Shown piece by piece: positions 1 to 9,759 of a stretch of DNA of 64,000 bases. Each line of letters starts with the position of its first letter. Within the stretch, counting starts at the first letter, position 1. The stretch spans positions 62,001 through 126,000 of the forward strand of contig CAJJBV010000002.1 of the NCBI GenBank assembly GCA_905182525.1, in the 5' to 3' direction. Under the pieces are notes generated by a model that worked only from the letters and a program-made list of their open reading frames with translations, made no database searches and was not told where the DNA came from. The translations under genes were made by a program, and so were the position numbers. The DNA comes from Cryomorphaceae bacterium (GTDB lineage Bacteria; Bacteroidota; Bacteroidia; Flavobacteriales_D; Parvicellaceae).

Positions 1-48
1 GGGTTTTCAAAAAATATTTTAATCAATCAATCAATAGCGATTACAGAA

Positions 49-56
49 TAGCTTTG
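49..56 (+). promoter_or_regulatory. Possible Bacteroidota -7 promoter box
   Basis: The octamer TAGCTTTG matches the Bacteroidota -7 consensus TAnnTTTG and lies 58 bases before the first start codon. No convincing -33 TTTG was seen at the expected 19-21 base spacing, so this is a weak call. Confidence 0.3.
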
Positions 57-114
57 TACGTAAAATGATTACGTTGTAGTTTCTCATCTTTGGTGTGTAT
101 TAAAATTATCACTA

Positions 115-441
115 ATGACAACAAAGAAACATTCTAAAATCAACTTCCAAGTAAATTATATTATTTACGAAAAAAATGATACTGCAATTTTACTTGATGG
201 TGCTTTTTATATTAACGACAAAGCCTACTTTACTTCAATTCCCTTAAACTTAGTACGTTTTAGTTACCTATGTGAAAAAACCATTGGATTTAAAAAGACT
301 AATATTATTTGGAATAATCTTCTTAATAATAATGACCAAGTTTCAGAAATTGCACCTAAAAACTTCTTAGGAAACGATTTAATTATTTCTACAAATGAGT
401 CATTCTTAAACCAACAATTATTTAAATTAAAAACAGCATAA
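115..441 (+). CDS. Hypothetical protein, 108 aa
   Basis: I do not recognise this protein. It is a soluble-looking, Asn/Lys/Ile-rich chain of 108 residues with no signal peptide or membrane segment. Composition and codon use match its neighbours and it starts with ATG. The next gene begins one base after its stop codon, so the two are probably one transcript and may act together. That next gene carries a HIRAN-like domain, which weakly hints at a nucleic-acid-related role. No function is assigned. Confidence 0.6.
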   Translation: MTTKKHSKINFQVNYIIYEKNDTAILLDGAFYINDKAYFTSIPLNLVRFSYLCEKTIGFKKTNIIWNNLLNNNDQVSEIAPKNFLGNDLIISTNESFLNQQLFKLKTA

Positions 442-442
442 A

Positions 443-784
443 ATGAAAACAATAGCAATTACAAAAAATCTAGAAGTTATGTTACCTAAAATGGGGATAA
501 TGACTCATTTAGTAGAATTAACAAGACACGATTACATATATGTAAAAGATCGTCTTAAAATAAATGATATTTTAAGTATAGAATCTGATAATAGTAGATT
601 CTGGGAGCAGAATTCTTTAGCCATATTTTACAAAGGATTTAAACTAGGCTATCTAAATAGTTCAATAAATAACGTTGTCCAAAAAATGATTAATAAATTT
701 GGTGATGTACATATAACATTGAAAAACAAACCTATTGGAAATAACCCTTTTGAAGGGGTTGATATTTTAATTCAAATAGGGTAA
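443..784 (+). CDS. Stand-alone HIRAN-domain-like protein
   Basis: A 113-residue protein. From about residue 20 to the end it fits the HIRAN pattern: a Gly/Asp-rich hydrophobic start, a segment resembling the NxxAIAV strand (NSLAIFYKGFKLGYL), then a helix and a final I-x-I-x-I strand. HIRAN domains bind 3' DNA ends in HLTF/Rad5 helicases and also occur alone in bacteria, where their role is unclear. It is probably co-transcribed with the unknown gene just upstream. The following gene is convergent and its stop abuts this one without a spacer. The fold match is by eye, so the assignment is moderate. Confidence 0.6.
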   Translation: MKTIAITKNLEVMLPKMGIMTHLVELTRHDYIYVKDRLKINDILSIESDNSRFWEQNSLAIFYKGFKLGYLNSSINNVVQKMINKFGDVHITLKNKPIGNNPFEGVDILIQIG

Positions 785-1993
785 TTATTTTAACAACCAA
801 ATCGCTGGATTTACAGTATTTAATCCCTCAGCAAGAATTCTCCAAATTTCAAAATGGGCTTCTGAAATACCTGATTCTTTAGCTAGTAGTCTACCAACTT
901 TAGTTCTAACTTTAATTCGGTCTCCCTTTTTAACATAAACTTCTTTTAGATTTGCATATACAGTTCTATATTCACCGTGACTTACCATAACTACTTTACC
1001 TGCTCCAGGAATAATTAAAACACTAGTTACTTCCCCTCCAAATACTGCTCTAACGTTTGCATTTTTCGAAGTTGTAATATCTATTCCATTATTGTCTACA
1101 GTAGCAGTAGTAACCAAATGATGTTGGTGTTTGCCGTATTTACTAGTGATCTCCCCCTTTTCTACAGGCCAAATTAATCTCCCTTTATTTTTATTAAAAT
1201 TTTTGGACAATGCTATCCCTTCAGGAGTAGCATCAAACTTAGATTTTTTTAATTTTTCTAAAGCTCGAATTTCATCTTCAATAGCTTTTTTAACAGCTTT
1301 TGCAATTTCTCTTCTTTTAAGGTTACTCTTTTCTAATTCTTTGGCTAAATTTTCTTCATTATTTTTTATTTTATTTAATGACACTAGTTGGGCATTCTTA
1401 TCAACCAGGTAATTAACTTTCTCATCTTTTTTAATTTTGAGAAGATTTTTTTTATTTATAATTTCTTTTCCAAACTCTTCTTTTTTTAACTTAAGGTTAA
1501 TTTGAGTTTTCTTGATTCTATCAATTTGTTTTAAACGATAGTCTTTATAATGTTGAATATATTTCATCCTATGGAAGGCCTCTGAAAAAGTAGAAGATGA
1601 AACAATATAGAGGAATTTATAGTTGGGATCTCTATTTTTAAAAGCATACAATAACATTTTTTCATATTCTTCTTTTAGAATTTTGTTAGTATTACTTAAT
1701 GAATTTATCTGTCTATTAACTTTATTTATTTTCTCATCCATTTTCCTTAACTGAAAATTATAATTATCAATAAGCTTTTGACGATAATTAATCTGTTTGT
1801 CAACAATATTAATTTCACTAAGTGTGAGTTTTTTTGTTGCACGAGTCTGCTTAATTAAATCTTTTGTATGATTAATTTTCTCAATTAAATTTTTTTCTTG
1901 CTTTTTAAGTAAAGCACTTTTCTTCTGACCAAAAAAAATGGAAGGAATAAAAAAAATAAAAAAAGCAGATATATAGATTAATTTACTGTTCAT
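785..1993 (-). CDS. EnvC-like murein hydrolase activator (degenerate M23/LytM)
   Basis: A 402-residue secreted protein: signal peptide about 1-22, a long Lys/Glu-rich coiled coil about 24-265, and a C-terminal LytM (peptidase M23) domain about 285-400. This is the layout of EnvC/NlpD-type amidase activators. The zinc sites look lost: the usual H-x-G-x-D reads NNGID, and the HxH near the end reads EAH at about residue 378-380. It therefore probably activates a cell-wall amidase rather than cutting peptidoglycan itself. It is the last gene of an operon with the DUF4292 lipoprotein and TPR protein and overlaps the upstream gene by 11 bases. Confidence 0.85.
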   Translation of the reverse strand: MNSKLIYISAFFIFFIPSIFFGQKKSALLKKQEKNLIEKINHTKDLIKQTRATKKLTLSEINIVDKQINYRQKLIDNYNFQLRKMDEKINKVNRQINSLSNTNKILKEEYEKMLLYAFKNRDPNYKFLYIVSSSTFSEAFHRMKYIQHYKDYRLKQIDRIKKTQINLKLKKEEFGKEIINKKNLLKIKKDEKVNYLVDKNAQLVSLNKIKNNEENLAKELEKSNLKRREIAKAVKKAIEDEIRALEKLKKSKFDATPEGIALSKNFNKNKGRLIWPVEKGEITSKYGKHQHHLVTTATVDNNGIDITTSKNANVRAVFGGEVTSVLIIPGAGKVVMVSHGEYRTVYANLKEVYVKKGDRIKVRTKVGRLLAKESGISEAHFEIWRILAEGLNTVNPAIWLLK

Positions 1994-2825
1994 TTAAATT
2001 TATTGATTTGTATTCCCCATCAACATAATTAAATGGAAATTTTTGAGGTAAATTAAACTTAATATTTTTATAGTGTATTTTAAGTTCATAATTGGCATCT
2101 AAGGTATTTACCATAATCTCAATATCCATTGGAACAATTTCATTCGCTATATCTTTCCAGTTTTTATAAGTAACATTAATTTCAGATCCACTTAACGGAT
2201 ATATAATATTTATTCTTTTACATTTATATGTAAATGGATCTATCCATGACTGATAAATATAATCTGTTGTTTTTTTTGTTTTATTATTTGTAATTCTTTT
2301 TGTTTTTCTTTTCCTATGAGACAGTAAATGATACTCATTGTTTTTTACTTGTAGTATAAATTTATTATCCATATAGTTCATAAATGATCCACCAACTATT
2401 ATTTCCTGTAGCAAGTCATAAGAAAGTGATATATTAATATTTTTTTCTAATTCATCAAGTGATCCCTCATAATATAATTTTTCAGGATAATCAAGAGTCA
2501 TTTTTAAATAATTCTCTTTAAAATAGCCCCGATAAATTTTTTTTTTAAATTTTGTGATATTAAGCCAAATTATACTGTCAATTTTTGATCTTATATTAAT
2601 TTCAACTTCTTGTTCTTCTTCATTATTTATGGTAATAATAGAGTTTCCTCTTGCTTTTAGCCAGTCAATATTTGGTTCATGGGCTTTTATAGAATCAAGA
2701 AGTTTTTTTTCATGTAAAACTTTTACAATTCTTCCTTCATCTATATCCTTTATGGTGATACAAGAAAAGCAGATAATTAGCAAAAAACAACTAAGTAAAA
2801 TATTATTCAATAAATTTATTTTCAC
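1983..2825 (-). CDS. DUF4292 family lipoprotein
   Basis: A 280-residue protein with a lipoprotein signal (hydrophobic stretch ending in FSC near residue 22) and the beta-rich body of DUF4292, a Bacteroidota family of unknown function related to LolA-like folds. It starts with GTG. It overlaps the TPR gene upstream by 23 bases and the EnvC-like gene downstream by 11, so translation is likely coupled. The order flippase, dut, TPR, DUF4292, EnvC-like is conserved in flavobacteria, as I recall, and points to an outer-envelope or septal wall job. Confidence 0.8.
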   Translation of the reverse strand: MKINLLNNILLSCFLLIICFSCITIKDIDEGRIVKVLHEKKLLDSIKAHEPNIDWLKARGNSIITINNEEEQEVEINIRSKIDSIIWLNITKFKKKIYRGYFKENYLKMTLDYPEKLYYEGSLDELEKNINISLSYDLLQEIIVGGSFMNYMDNKFILQVKNNEYHLLSHRKRKTKRITNNKTKKTTDYIYQSWIDPFTYKCKRINIIYPLSGSEINVTYKNWKDIANEIVPMDIEIMVNTLDANYELKIHYKNIKFNLPQKFPFNYVDGEYKSINLNEQ

Positions 2826-4494
2826 TTATTTTTTGAATTAATTTTTTTGAGTAGTTTCCTGTTTTTTTAGACTTATTCCAAAACACATTTGCCTCATCAA
2901 TCTTTTTCAATTTATATAGCACGTCACCGTAATGTTCTAATATTTCACCAGACTGTCCATCACTATTAATAATAGCTTTAAATAGAAACTTTTCCGATTC
3001 AGAATATGCTCCTAATTGAAACATTACCCATCCGTAAGTATCTAAATAAGTGGAATTATTTGGAAATTTTGCAATCACTTTTAACATTAATTCTTCCGCT
3101 CTCTCAAGATTAGTTTTCCTTAAAGCTAAATAGTAGCTATAATTATTTAACAAAATAAAATTATTTGAATCTAAAGCTATAGACATTTCATAATAATCAA
3201 ACGAAATTTTAAATTTTTCTTTTCCATAGTATGAATTACCAATTTCCTGTAAAAAATTACTCTCCAAAAAATTGTCATCAAATACTAAATCCTTGCCTTT
3301 TAATAATTCTTTAAGTGCTTTAGCGTATTCCTTTTTTCTATTTAAGGCAATACCTATAGCCAAAAAAGGGAAAGGTTGATTTGGGTGACTTTCTATTGCC
3401 ATCTTAGCATCATTAATAGTAATATCAAATTTATTTCTTGATAATGTTGAGGTAATTAACTTAGACCAAGCATTGAAAGGTGAAGGATTGATTTTTAAGG
3501 ATTCTCTTATGTAGTAACATGCAGTATCTTCTTCTCTTAAAAGCATTTTGAAATCTCCCATCAGAAGCAAAACATCGCTATTTTTTGAATCAATAGATAG
3601 AAAACTTTGAGCGAGATTACATACTTCAGATATATTATATGGACTACTTTTGTCGTAAGATATTTGCATTAAAATTTGTTTTTTTAAATTTATTTCAATA
3701 CTGTTTGAATTCATTACTAAAAGCAATTCCTTATAACCTTTTTTATATTCTTTATTTTTATAATAATGTTGAAATAATGAAAGCCTTACCAACCCGTTTG
3801 AAGAATCAATAGAAAGCATTTTATTTAATATAGCTTTGGCTAATTCTGATTTTTTGGCATTTTCATAATATTCCGCCAATAACCCTAAGCGGCTTATACT
3901 TTCTGGTTCATTCGATATTAAATTTTCAAGTTCAATAACAGCCTTTTTCTTGTTTTTTAAGAAAAGATAAATTTGATGTTTTTGAATAGAGATTTCTTCT
4001 TTTATTCCGATTTTTTTTTCAATAACATCTAATACCTTAATGGCCTTTTTATAAGAATTATTATTTAATAGTTCTTCTGTTAAGGAAAATAAGTAAGATA
4101 TTTTTTCAGGTTTAGAAACCACTAATTTTGAAAAACTTTCAGCACTTTTTTTATGATTGTTAATTTTTTTGTAAAGCACAGCCAAGTTGGCTAAATACCA
4201 CTCATTTTCAGGGGATAAAATAACAGCTTTATTTGCATATTCTAATGCTTTTTGAGGTTGATCTAAGCTTATATATAACCCTGACAATTCGAAATTAACA
4301 ACTCCACTCTCAGGATTCAATAAAAGGCATTTTTTATAGATAGAGTCAGCAGCATATATATCACCGCTAATTTTTGCACCTGTAGCTTGAATAAGATATT
4401 TTGTAAATTCCCGTTCATCAAAACTTCCACTTTCTTGAGCATTTATATTAAGAACTCCAAAAATGAAATAAAATAACCCTAATAGTCTTGTCAT
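2803..4494 (-). CDS. Secreted tetratricopeptide-repeat protein
   Basis: A 563-residue protein with an N-terminal signal peptide (about 1-19, ending NINAQ) followed by TPR helices over nearly the whole length, for example the PQKALEYANKAVILSP unit. TPR arrays act as protein-binding scaffolds; here it should sit in the periplasm or on the inner face of the outer membrane. It starts with ATG 17 bases after dut and overlaps the DUF4292 gene by 23 bases. Its partner is probably among the following two envelope genes, which is inference from gene order. Confidence 0.8.
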   Translation of the reverse strand: MTRLLGLFYFIFGVLNINAQESGSFDEREFTKYLIQATGAKISGDIYAADSIYKKCLLLNPESGVVNFELSGLYISLDQPQKALEYANKAVILSPENEWYLANLAVLYKKINNHKKSAESFSKLVVSKPEKISYLFSLTEELLNNNSYKKAIKVLDVIEKKIGIKEEISIQKHQIYLFLKNKKKAVIELENLISNEPESISRLGLLAEYYENAKKSELAKAILNKMLSIDSSNGLVRLSLFQHYYKNKEYKKGYKELLLVMNSNSIEINLKKQILMQISYDKSSPYNISEVCNLAQSFLSIDSKNSDVLLLMGDFKMLLREEDTACYYIRESLKINPSPFNAWSKLITSTLSRNKFDITINDAKMAIESHPNQPFPFLAIGIALNRKKEYAKALKELLKGKDLVFDDNFLESNFLQEIGNSYYGKEKFKISFDYYEMSIALDSNNFILLNNYSYYLALRKTNLERAEELMLKVIAKFPNNSTYLDTYGWVMFQLGAYSESEKFLFKAIINSDGQSGEILEHYGDVLYKLKKIDEANVFWNKSKKTGNYSKKLIQKISENKFIE

Positions 4495-4511
4495 TATTTT
4501 ATATAATAGAG

Positions 4512-4952
4512 TTATTTATTGCCAGTACTTCCAAAACCTTTTTCTCCCCTTTCGCTAATTGATATTTCTGAAACTTCAATAAAATTAAGTGGTTCATATT
4601 TTGCCAAAACCATTTGTGCAATTCTGTCCCCATTATTTATCTCAAATAATTCATTAGATAAATTTACTAAAAGAACTCCAATTTCTCCACGGTAGTCAGA
4701 ATCAATAGTTCCTGGACTATTAATTACCGCAATCCCATTTTTGATTGCGAGCCCACTTCTTGGTCTAATTTGAACTTCATAACCCATCGGAATTTCCATT
4801 TTAATTCCAGTAGGTATCAACTTTCTTTCCATTGATTTTAGAATTATTTTATCATCCTTAATAAAGGCTCTTAAATCTGCACCAGCTGAACCAGCTGATC
4901 CCAAGTTAGGATTTGGATTATTAGAATTATTTACAATTTTGATAGAAATCAT
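4512..4952 (-). CDS. dut: dUTP diphosphatase
   Basis: Hydrolyses dUTP to dUMP and diphosphate, keeping uracil out of DNA and feeding dTMP synthesis. The 146-residue trimer-type enzyme shows all five motifs in order: AGADLRA (about 24), PRSGLA (about 63), the GTIDSDYRGEIGV loop with the catalytic Asp (about 80), GDRIAQMVL (about 108), and the C-terminal RGEKGFGSTG arm (about 134). Length is normal for the family. It lies between the flippase (11 bases) and the TPR gene, the usual flavobacterial order. Confidence 0.96.
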   Translation of the reverse strand: MISIKIVNNSNNPNPNLGSAGSAGADLRAFIKDDKIILKSMERKLIPTGIKMEIPMGYEVQIRPRSGLAIKNGIAVINSPGTIDSDYRGEIGVLLVNLSNELFEINNGDRIAQMVLAKYEPLNFIEVSEISISERGEKGFGSTGNK

Positions 4953-4963
4953 TTTAAACTTTT

Positions 4964-6481
4964 TTAAAGCATTATTTTTTTAGGTCTTTCCAAGAAATAT
5001 ACTAGAACTAGGTAGGTCAACACAAGAAATATATGAAAACAATATTCATTAAAACTGTAATTTATATTGGCGTTAAAATCTAGGCTAACCCAGTAAATCA
5101 AACCGCCAACTAAAAAATAGATAAAAATTTTCTTCAAATCATAAGGGACTTTGTAATGAAATTGGCCAGTGAAATAGCTAATTATTACCATTGACCCGTA
5201 ACATACTAATGTAGCATAAGCAGATGCTTCATATCCATACTTTGGTATAAATATAAAATTAATTAAAAGTGTAATTAAAACTCCAATAATTGAAATAATT
5301 GCTCCATATATAGTTTTTTGAGAAAGCTTGTACCAAATTGACAAGCTTGTATATATCCCTAGACATATATTAGCTGCTAATAAAATAGGAACAACTTTTA
5401 ATCCACTCCAGTATATAGGATTAGGTATGAAGTATTTAAATAAGTGAAGAAATAAAGTCATTACTAAAAAAGTAAAAACAAGAACAATAACAAAATAGTT
5501 CATCACCTTAGCTAGTGTCTCTTTAGAGTTTTTATCAGATTGATTTTTAAAAAAGAAGGGTTCAGATGCATATCTAAATGCCTGTATAAACATACTTACT
5601 ATCATAGTTATTTTATAATTAGCACCATAAATTCCATTTTGAGAAAGCGCCATACTTAGCGCCTGATTTTCAGTTTTAGCTTCACCATTTTCTAGATATT
5701 GATTAAATAATAATGACTTCAGCATTGCTCTATCTAAAGTTTCGTTAATTACATAGGCCAGCCCAACCAATAACATTGGAGAGGCATACTTAATCATTTG
5801 TTTTAAAATCGTAAAATCAAAAGACCCTTTAAAATTCATTATAGGAATTAAGACACTAAATTTTATAATACTTGCAATTAGATTAGAAATGAATACATAT
5901 CCAATACCAATTTCTGGATTATAAAGATATTTAAGAATCCAGTTTTGCTCCCCGTTTTCGTAAGCCTCTTTACAATATATAAGGAAAAATAAATTTAGGA
6001 AAATATTCACAGCAACATTTAGAATATTTACTAAAGCAAATTTCTTTGCTTTTTCTTCCAATCTTAATTTAGCTAACGGAATAGAGGAAATAGCATCTAA
6101 ACTTACAATTAAACTAAACCATATTATATACTCTTTATGATTAGGGTATTTTAACCAATCTGCAATATTCTCTGCAAAAATACTAGACATAGCAACAAAA
6201 AGAGCTGAAGTACATACTAATGAATATAAAGTGTTGGAATAGATGTTTAATCTATTTTGCTTGTTAATAGTTGAGAATCTAAAAAATGCAGTTTCCATTC
6301 CGTAAGTCAAAACAACTACTAGAAAAGCTACATATGCATACATTTCTGTAATAATACCATATTGCTCGTTTGAAAATTGAAGAGCATATAATGGGGTCAA
6401 TAAAAAGTTTAAAAATCTGCCAATTATACTGCTAGTACCATAAATAGCCGTTTGATTTATTAATTTTTTTATTGAGCTCAA
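4964..6481 (-). CDS. Oligosaccharide flippase / polysaccharide biosynthesis protein
   Basis: A 505-residue integral membrane protein with about 12-14 predicted helices, starting with the MOP/RfbX-type N terminus (KKLINQTAIYGTSSIIGRFL). Members flip lipid-linked sugars across the inner membrane. The start is TTG; no in-frame ATG precedes the conserved N terminus. It begins three bases after the crotonase gene stop, heading the dut-TPR-DUF4292-EnvC operon. The sugar carried is unknown, and no glycosyltransferases lie next to it. Confidence 0.88.
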   Translation of the reverse strand: MSSIKKLINQTAIYGTSSIIGRFLNFLLTPLYALQFSNEQYGIITEMYAYVAFLVVVLTYGMETAFFRFSTINKQNRLNIYSNTLYSLVCTSALFVAMSSIFAENIADWLKYPNHKEYIIWFSLIVSLDAISSIPLAKLRLEEKAKKFALVNILNVAVNIFLNLFFLIYCKEAYENGEQNWILKYLYNPEIGIGYVFISNLIASIIKFSVLIPIMNFKGSFDFTILKQMIKYASPMLLVGLAYVINETLDRAMLKSLLFNQYLENGEAKTENQALSMALSQNGIYGANYKITMIVSMFIQAFRYASEPFFFKNQSDKNSKETLAKVMNYFVIVLVFTFLVMTLFLHLFKYFIPNPIYWSGLKVVPILLAANICLGIYTSLSIWYKLSQKTIYGAIISIIGVLITLLINFIFIPKYGYEASAYATLVCYGSMVIISYFTGQFHYKVPYDLKKIFIYFLVGGLIYWVSLDFNANINYSFNEYCFHIFLVLTYLVLVYFLERPKKIML

Positions 6482-6484
6482 AAT

Positions 6485-7255
6485 TTAAAAGTTAGGTTTT
6501 CTTTTTTCCAAGAAAGCGTTGGTTCCTTCAATAAATTCATCACTTTGAAAACAGTTGCTAAATGAGTCTATTTCAACTTCAAATCCGTTTATTTCAGAAT
6601 TAAAACCTGCATTTATTGATTTTAATGCGGCAGATATCGCTTTGGGTGAATTTTTAATAATTTGATTTGCAATTTTATAGCACTTTGACATTAAATTTTC
6701 TTGAGTTTCTAAATAATTTACTAGTTTATATTCAAGGGCTTGTTCAGCACTAATCATTTTACCGGTAGTAATCATTTCAAATGCTTTTCCTTTCCCTACT
6801 AATTGAGCAAGCCTTTGAGTTCCGCCATAACCTGGAATTACCCCTAGACTAACCTCGGGAAGACCCATTTTTGCATTTTCTGAAGCAAGTCTTATATGAC
6901 AAGCCATAGCTAACTCTAGCCCTCCTCCAAGTGCAAACCCATTAATAGCAGCAATAATTGGTTTGGAATAATTTTCTATAAAATCAAATAATTTTTTTTG
7001 CCCATTTCTTGCAAGTTTTTCACCTTCTTTTTTTGAATAACTTGAAAACTCTTTAATATCAGCCCCTGCTACAAAAGCTTTATTACCAGATCCTGTTATT
7101 ATTACAACTTTAATTTCTTTGTCGTTATTAAAATCATTAAGTATTAAATGAAGCTCTTCAATTGTCTCATTATTAAGTGCATTTAACTGATCTGGACGAT
7201 TTACACTTAATAAGGCAATACCGTCATCAGTTTTAGCTTGGATATTTTTCATCAT
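6485..7255 (-). CDS. Enoyl-CoA hydratase (crotonase family)
   Basis: A 256-residue crotonase-fold enzyme that adds water to 2-enoyl-CoA in fatty-acid or amino-acid breakdown. It shows the oxyanion-hole signature AFVAGADIKEF (about 61-71), the GGGLELA segment with the first catalytic Glu (about 113), and LPEVSLGVIPGYGGTQ with the second Glu (about 133). Both catalytic glutamates are present, supporting true hydratase activity. The N terminus has two consecutive Met codons and either could start. No other beta-oxidation gene is nearby. Confidence 0.92.
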   Translation of the reverse strand: MMKNIQAKTDDGIALLSVNRPDQLNALNNETIEELHLILNDFNNDKEIKVVIITGSGNKAFVAGADIKEFSSYSKKEGEKLARNGQKKLFDFIENYSKPIIAAINGFALGGGLELAMACHIRLASENAKMGLPEVSLGVIPGYGGTQRLAQLVGKGKAFEMITTGKMISAEQALEYKLVNYLETQENLMSKCYKIANQIIKNSPKAISAALKSINAGFNSEINGFEVEIDSFSNCFQSDEFIEGTNAFLEKRKPNF

Positions 7256-7331
7256 TATTGTAGATATACTTATAAATTTAGGATTTATAAACCATAAAAC
7301 TCAAAGATAGAAAGTCTTTTAAGGAACAATT

Positions 7332-7535
7332 TCACATTTTATTTAAAAACTTTGATTTAAATAGACGGATAATACCTAAGCCAACCCAATAAATAAAGAT
7401 TAAGAAAAAAGATTCTTTTAGTATGTTAAAAATTAAATTTCCAAAAAATCCGGAAATGAATATTAAATTGTATGCTTTATAAAGAATTATTAAAAGCGTA
7501 AATAAAAGATGTATGAAAAGTGATTTTTTCCCCAA
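7332..7535 (-). CDS. Small hypothetical membrane protein
   Basis: A 67-residue, very hydrophobic protein with two likely membrane helices (about 6-28 and 36-58) and basic ends, reading from a TTG start. I do not recognise it. It follows a small lipoprotein gene by 11 bases and may share its transcript. Short length and a TTG start leave some doubt that it is translated. Confidence 0.45.
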   Translation of the reverse strand: MGKKSLFIHLLFTLLIILYKAYNLIFISGFFGNLIFNILKESFFLIFIYWVGLGIIRLFKSKFLNKM

Positions 7536-7546
7536 TTTAAAATAAA

Positions 7547-7915
7547 TTACAAAACGTAAATTATTTTTTCTGTAGTTGTCAATTCTTGAATATTTATTAC
7601 GCCCATGAATACGTTGTCAATTTCAATATCTAAGACTATAAATCCACTTTGACCCTCGTTAAAAGAGTCGCTAAAGTCAAAGCTTGCAGAACCATTTGAA
7701 AGAGTGTTTTTTGTTATGTCAAATTTTGATGATCCTGAAGCGTCAACATAAAAAAGGCGAACACTAGAATTTACAAGAGGATCATTAGAAACGCTCTTTA
7801 GTACTTTCACAACAGCTATAGTATCTTTTTTTTTGTAGCAAGAGTTAATAGAAAAAAAACATAAAATCAAACTCCCTAAAATAAAAGACCTATGAAATGT
7901 TTTTATATAACTCAT
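7547..7915 (-). CDS. Small hypothetical lipoprotein
   Basis: A 122-residue protein with a lipoprotein signal ending in INSC (about residue 26) followed by Lys-rich residues. The body is beta-rich and resembles a small immunoglobulin-like or carboxypeptidase-regulatory-like fold (VLKSVSNDPLVNSSVRLFYVDASG), a common shape in Bacteroidota surface lipoproteins. Function is unknown. The 120 bases upstream, shared with the divergent cyclophilin gene, must hold both promoters. Confidence 0.65.
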   Translation of the reverse strand: MSYIKTFHRSFILGSLILCFFSINSCYKKKDTIAVVKVLKSVSNDPLVNSSVRLFYVDASGSSKFDITKNTLSNGSASFDFSDSFNEGQSGFIVLDIEIDNVFMGVINIQELTTTEKIIYVL

Positions 7916-8039
7916 TTAATATTAATTATAATATATTAATTTATTAAATTGCAAGATAATAAATTACATTCTAATTTAGAATTATGTCTGTTTAAAAACT
8001 TTTATTTTAAATTAATTTTAATAAATACGTATAGTTCAA

Positions 8040-8741
8040 ATGTTCAAAAATCTTAATATTATCTCTTTCGTGCTTTTTAGCTTATTATTTTGCAGTTGCT
8101 CAGTGATTAAGAACAAGAATAAGATTTCTAATGAAGTTCACGTAGAAATGCAAACTTCAAAAGGTTCAATAATCTTTAAACTGTACAATCAAACACCATT
8201 ACACAGAGATAATTTTATAAAATTAGTAGAAGAAAATTTTTACGATGGAGTTACTTTTCATAGAATTATTAAAGATTTTATGGCTCAGGCTGGTGATCCA
8301 AACTCTAAAGATGAAAGTTTTAAAGGTCAGCTAGGTCAAAACAGTAAGGGAGAGACAATTCCTGCGGAATTTTCTAATAATTTATTTCATAAAAAAGGGG
8401 CATTAGCTGCAGCAAGGATGGGAGATAATGTAAATCCTGAAAAGAAATCTAGCGGTAGCCAATTCTATATAGTTCAGGGAAAAAAACATTCTTTAAAACA
8501 ATTGAGCCAGATGGAAAATAGAATTAATCAAAATCAAGAAAATGTATTTTCATTTTCAGAGTCCGCTAAAAAATTATATCAAGAAATTGGAGGAACTCCT
8601 TTTTTGGATAATGGATATACTGTTTTTGGAGAAGTTATAAAAGGGATAGAAATCATTGACAAAATATGTTCTGTTGAGACTTCAAATGGAAATAAACCAA
8701 TAAATAATGTAACTATTTTATCTGCAAGAATTATCAATTAA
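8040..8741 (+). CDS. Cyclophilin-type peptidyl-prolyl isomerase, lipoprotein
   Basis: Catalyses cis-trans isomerisation of Xaa-Pro bonds to aid folding of exported proteins. The 233-residue chain has a lipoprotein signal (lipobox FCSC, about residue 20) and a cyclophilin domain from about 35: [21 protein letters not shown] with the catalytic Arg and the FMAQ motif, GSQFYIVQG, and the closing [16 protein letters not shown]. An insertion of about 35 residues after FYIVQG is typical of Bacteroidota members. pheS starts one base after its stop, so they are co-transcribed. Confidence 0.93.
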   Translation: MFKNLNIISFVLFSLLFCSCSVIKNKNKISNEVHVEMQTSKGSIIFKLYNQTPLHRDNFIKLVEENFYDGVTFHRIIKDFMAQAGDPNSKDESFKGQLGQNSKGETIPAEFSNNLFHKKGALAAARMGDNVNPEKKSSGSQFYIVQGKKHSLKQLSQMENRINQNQENVFSFSESAKKLYQEIGGTPFLDNGYTVFGEVIKGIEIIDKICSVETSNGNKPINNVTILSARIIN

Positions 8742-8742
8742 T

Positions 8743-9759
8743 ATGTTTGAAGAGATAAATAATATCAATATAGAAGTTCAGAATTTTCAAAGTAAATCTT
8801 TAGAAGAAATAGATCAGTTTAGAATTTCTTATTTAGGAAAGAAAGGAAAGATTACTCTATTATTTAATAATTTTAAGTTGATTCCTGTTGAACAAAAAAA
8901 AGAGTTTGGTGCTCGCTTAAATATCCTTAAAAGTTCGGCCTTAGAAAAAATAAATTTATTAAAATCTTCCTTAAAAGACCATTCTAAATCAAAAAAAACA
9001 GATACGGATTACACCATTCCTGGACAACCTACGAACTTTGGATCTAGACATCCAATTACTTTAATTAGAGACAGAATTATAAATGTTTTTTCTCATATTG
9101 GATTTTCAATTTCTGAAGGGCCAGAAGTTGAAGATGATTGGCATAATTTTACTGCTTTAAATTTTCCTGAAGAACATCCCGCAAGAGACATGCAAGACAC
9201 TTTTTTCATTACTGATGATATTGCTTTAAGAACTCACACTTCTTCTGTTCAAGTAAGAGTTATGGAGAATAGCAAACCTCCAATTAGGACAATTTCACCA
9301 GGTAGAGTATATAGAAATGAAGCCATTTCTGCTAGAGCCCATTGTTTTTTTCATCAAGTTGAAGGCCTTTACATAGATAAAAATGTTTCTTTTGGAGATA
9401 TGAAGCAAACTCTTTTATATTTCACAAAATCATTGTTTGGACCAGATACAAAAATTCGTCTTCGCCCATCTTATTTTCCTTTTACAGAACCCTCTGCAGA
9501 AGTTGATGTTTCATGTACAATATGTAGTCAAAAAGGGTGTAATGTTTGTAAATATTCAGGCTGGCTTGAAATCATGGGTTGCGGAATGGTTGATCCAAAT
9601 GTTCTGGAAAATTGTAATATAGATTCCAATATTTACAGTGGGTATGCATTTGGAATGGGCGTTGAAAGAATAGCACAGTTAATTTATCAAGTAAACGACT
9701 TGAGACTATATTCTGAGAATGATTTAAGATTTATAAAACAATTTAGATCTGAGATTTAA
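8743..9759 (+). CDS. pheS: Phenylalanine--tRNA ligase alpha subunit
   Basis: Charges tRNA-Phe together with the beta subunit PheT, which is not in this window. The 338-residue length is normal. Class II motifs are visible: motif 2 around residues 185-210 ([21 protein letters not shown]) and motif 3 near the end ([16 protein letters not shown]), with the THTSSVQVR segment between. The N-terminal coiled arm (about 1-85) binds tRNA. A CxxC pair region ([12 protein letters not shown], about 258-269) is typical of many bacterial PheS. Its stop codon is shared with the convergent M42 gene through TTAA. Confidence 0.96.
   Translation: MFEEINNINIEVQNFQSKSLEEIDQFRISYLGKKGKITLLFNNFKLIPVEQKKEFGARLNILKSSALEKINLLKSSLKDHSKSKKTDTDYTIPGQPTNFGSRHPITLIRDRIINVFSHIGFSISEGPEVEDDWHNFTALNFPEEHPARDMQDTFFITDDIALRTHTSSVQVRVMENSKPPIRTISPGRVYRNEAISARAHCFFHQVEGLYIDKNVSFGDMKQTLLYFTKSLFGPDTKIRLRPSYFPFTEPSAEVDVSCTICSQKGCNVCKYSGWLEIMGCGMVDPNVLENCNIDSNIYSGYAFGMGVERIAQLIYQVNDLRLYSENDLRFIKQFRSEI

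Noticed and set aside
21-35. AATC tandem repeat
   Set aside because: Only three to four short units in AT-rich DNA; no sign of a regulatory role or phase variation in a coding region.
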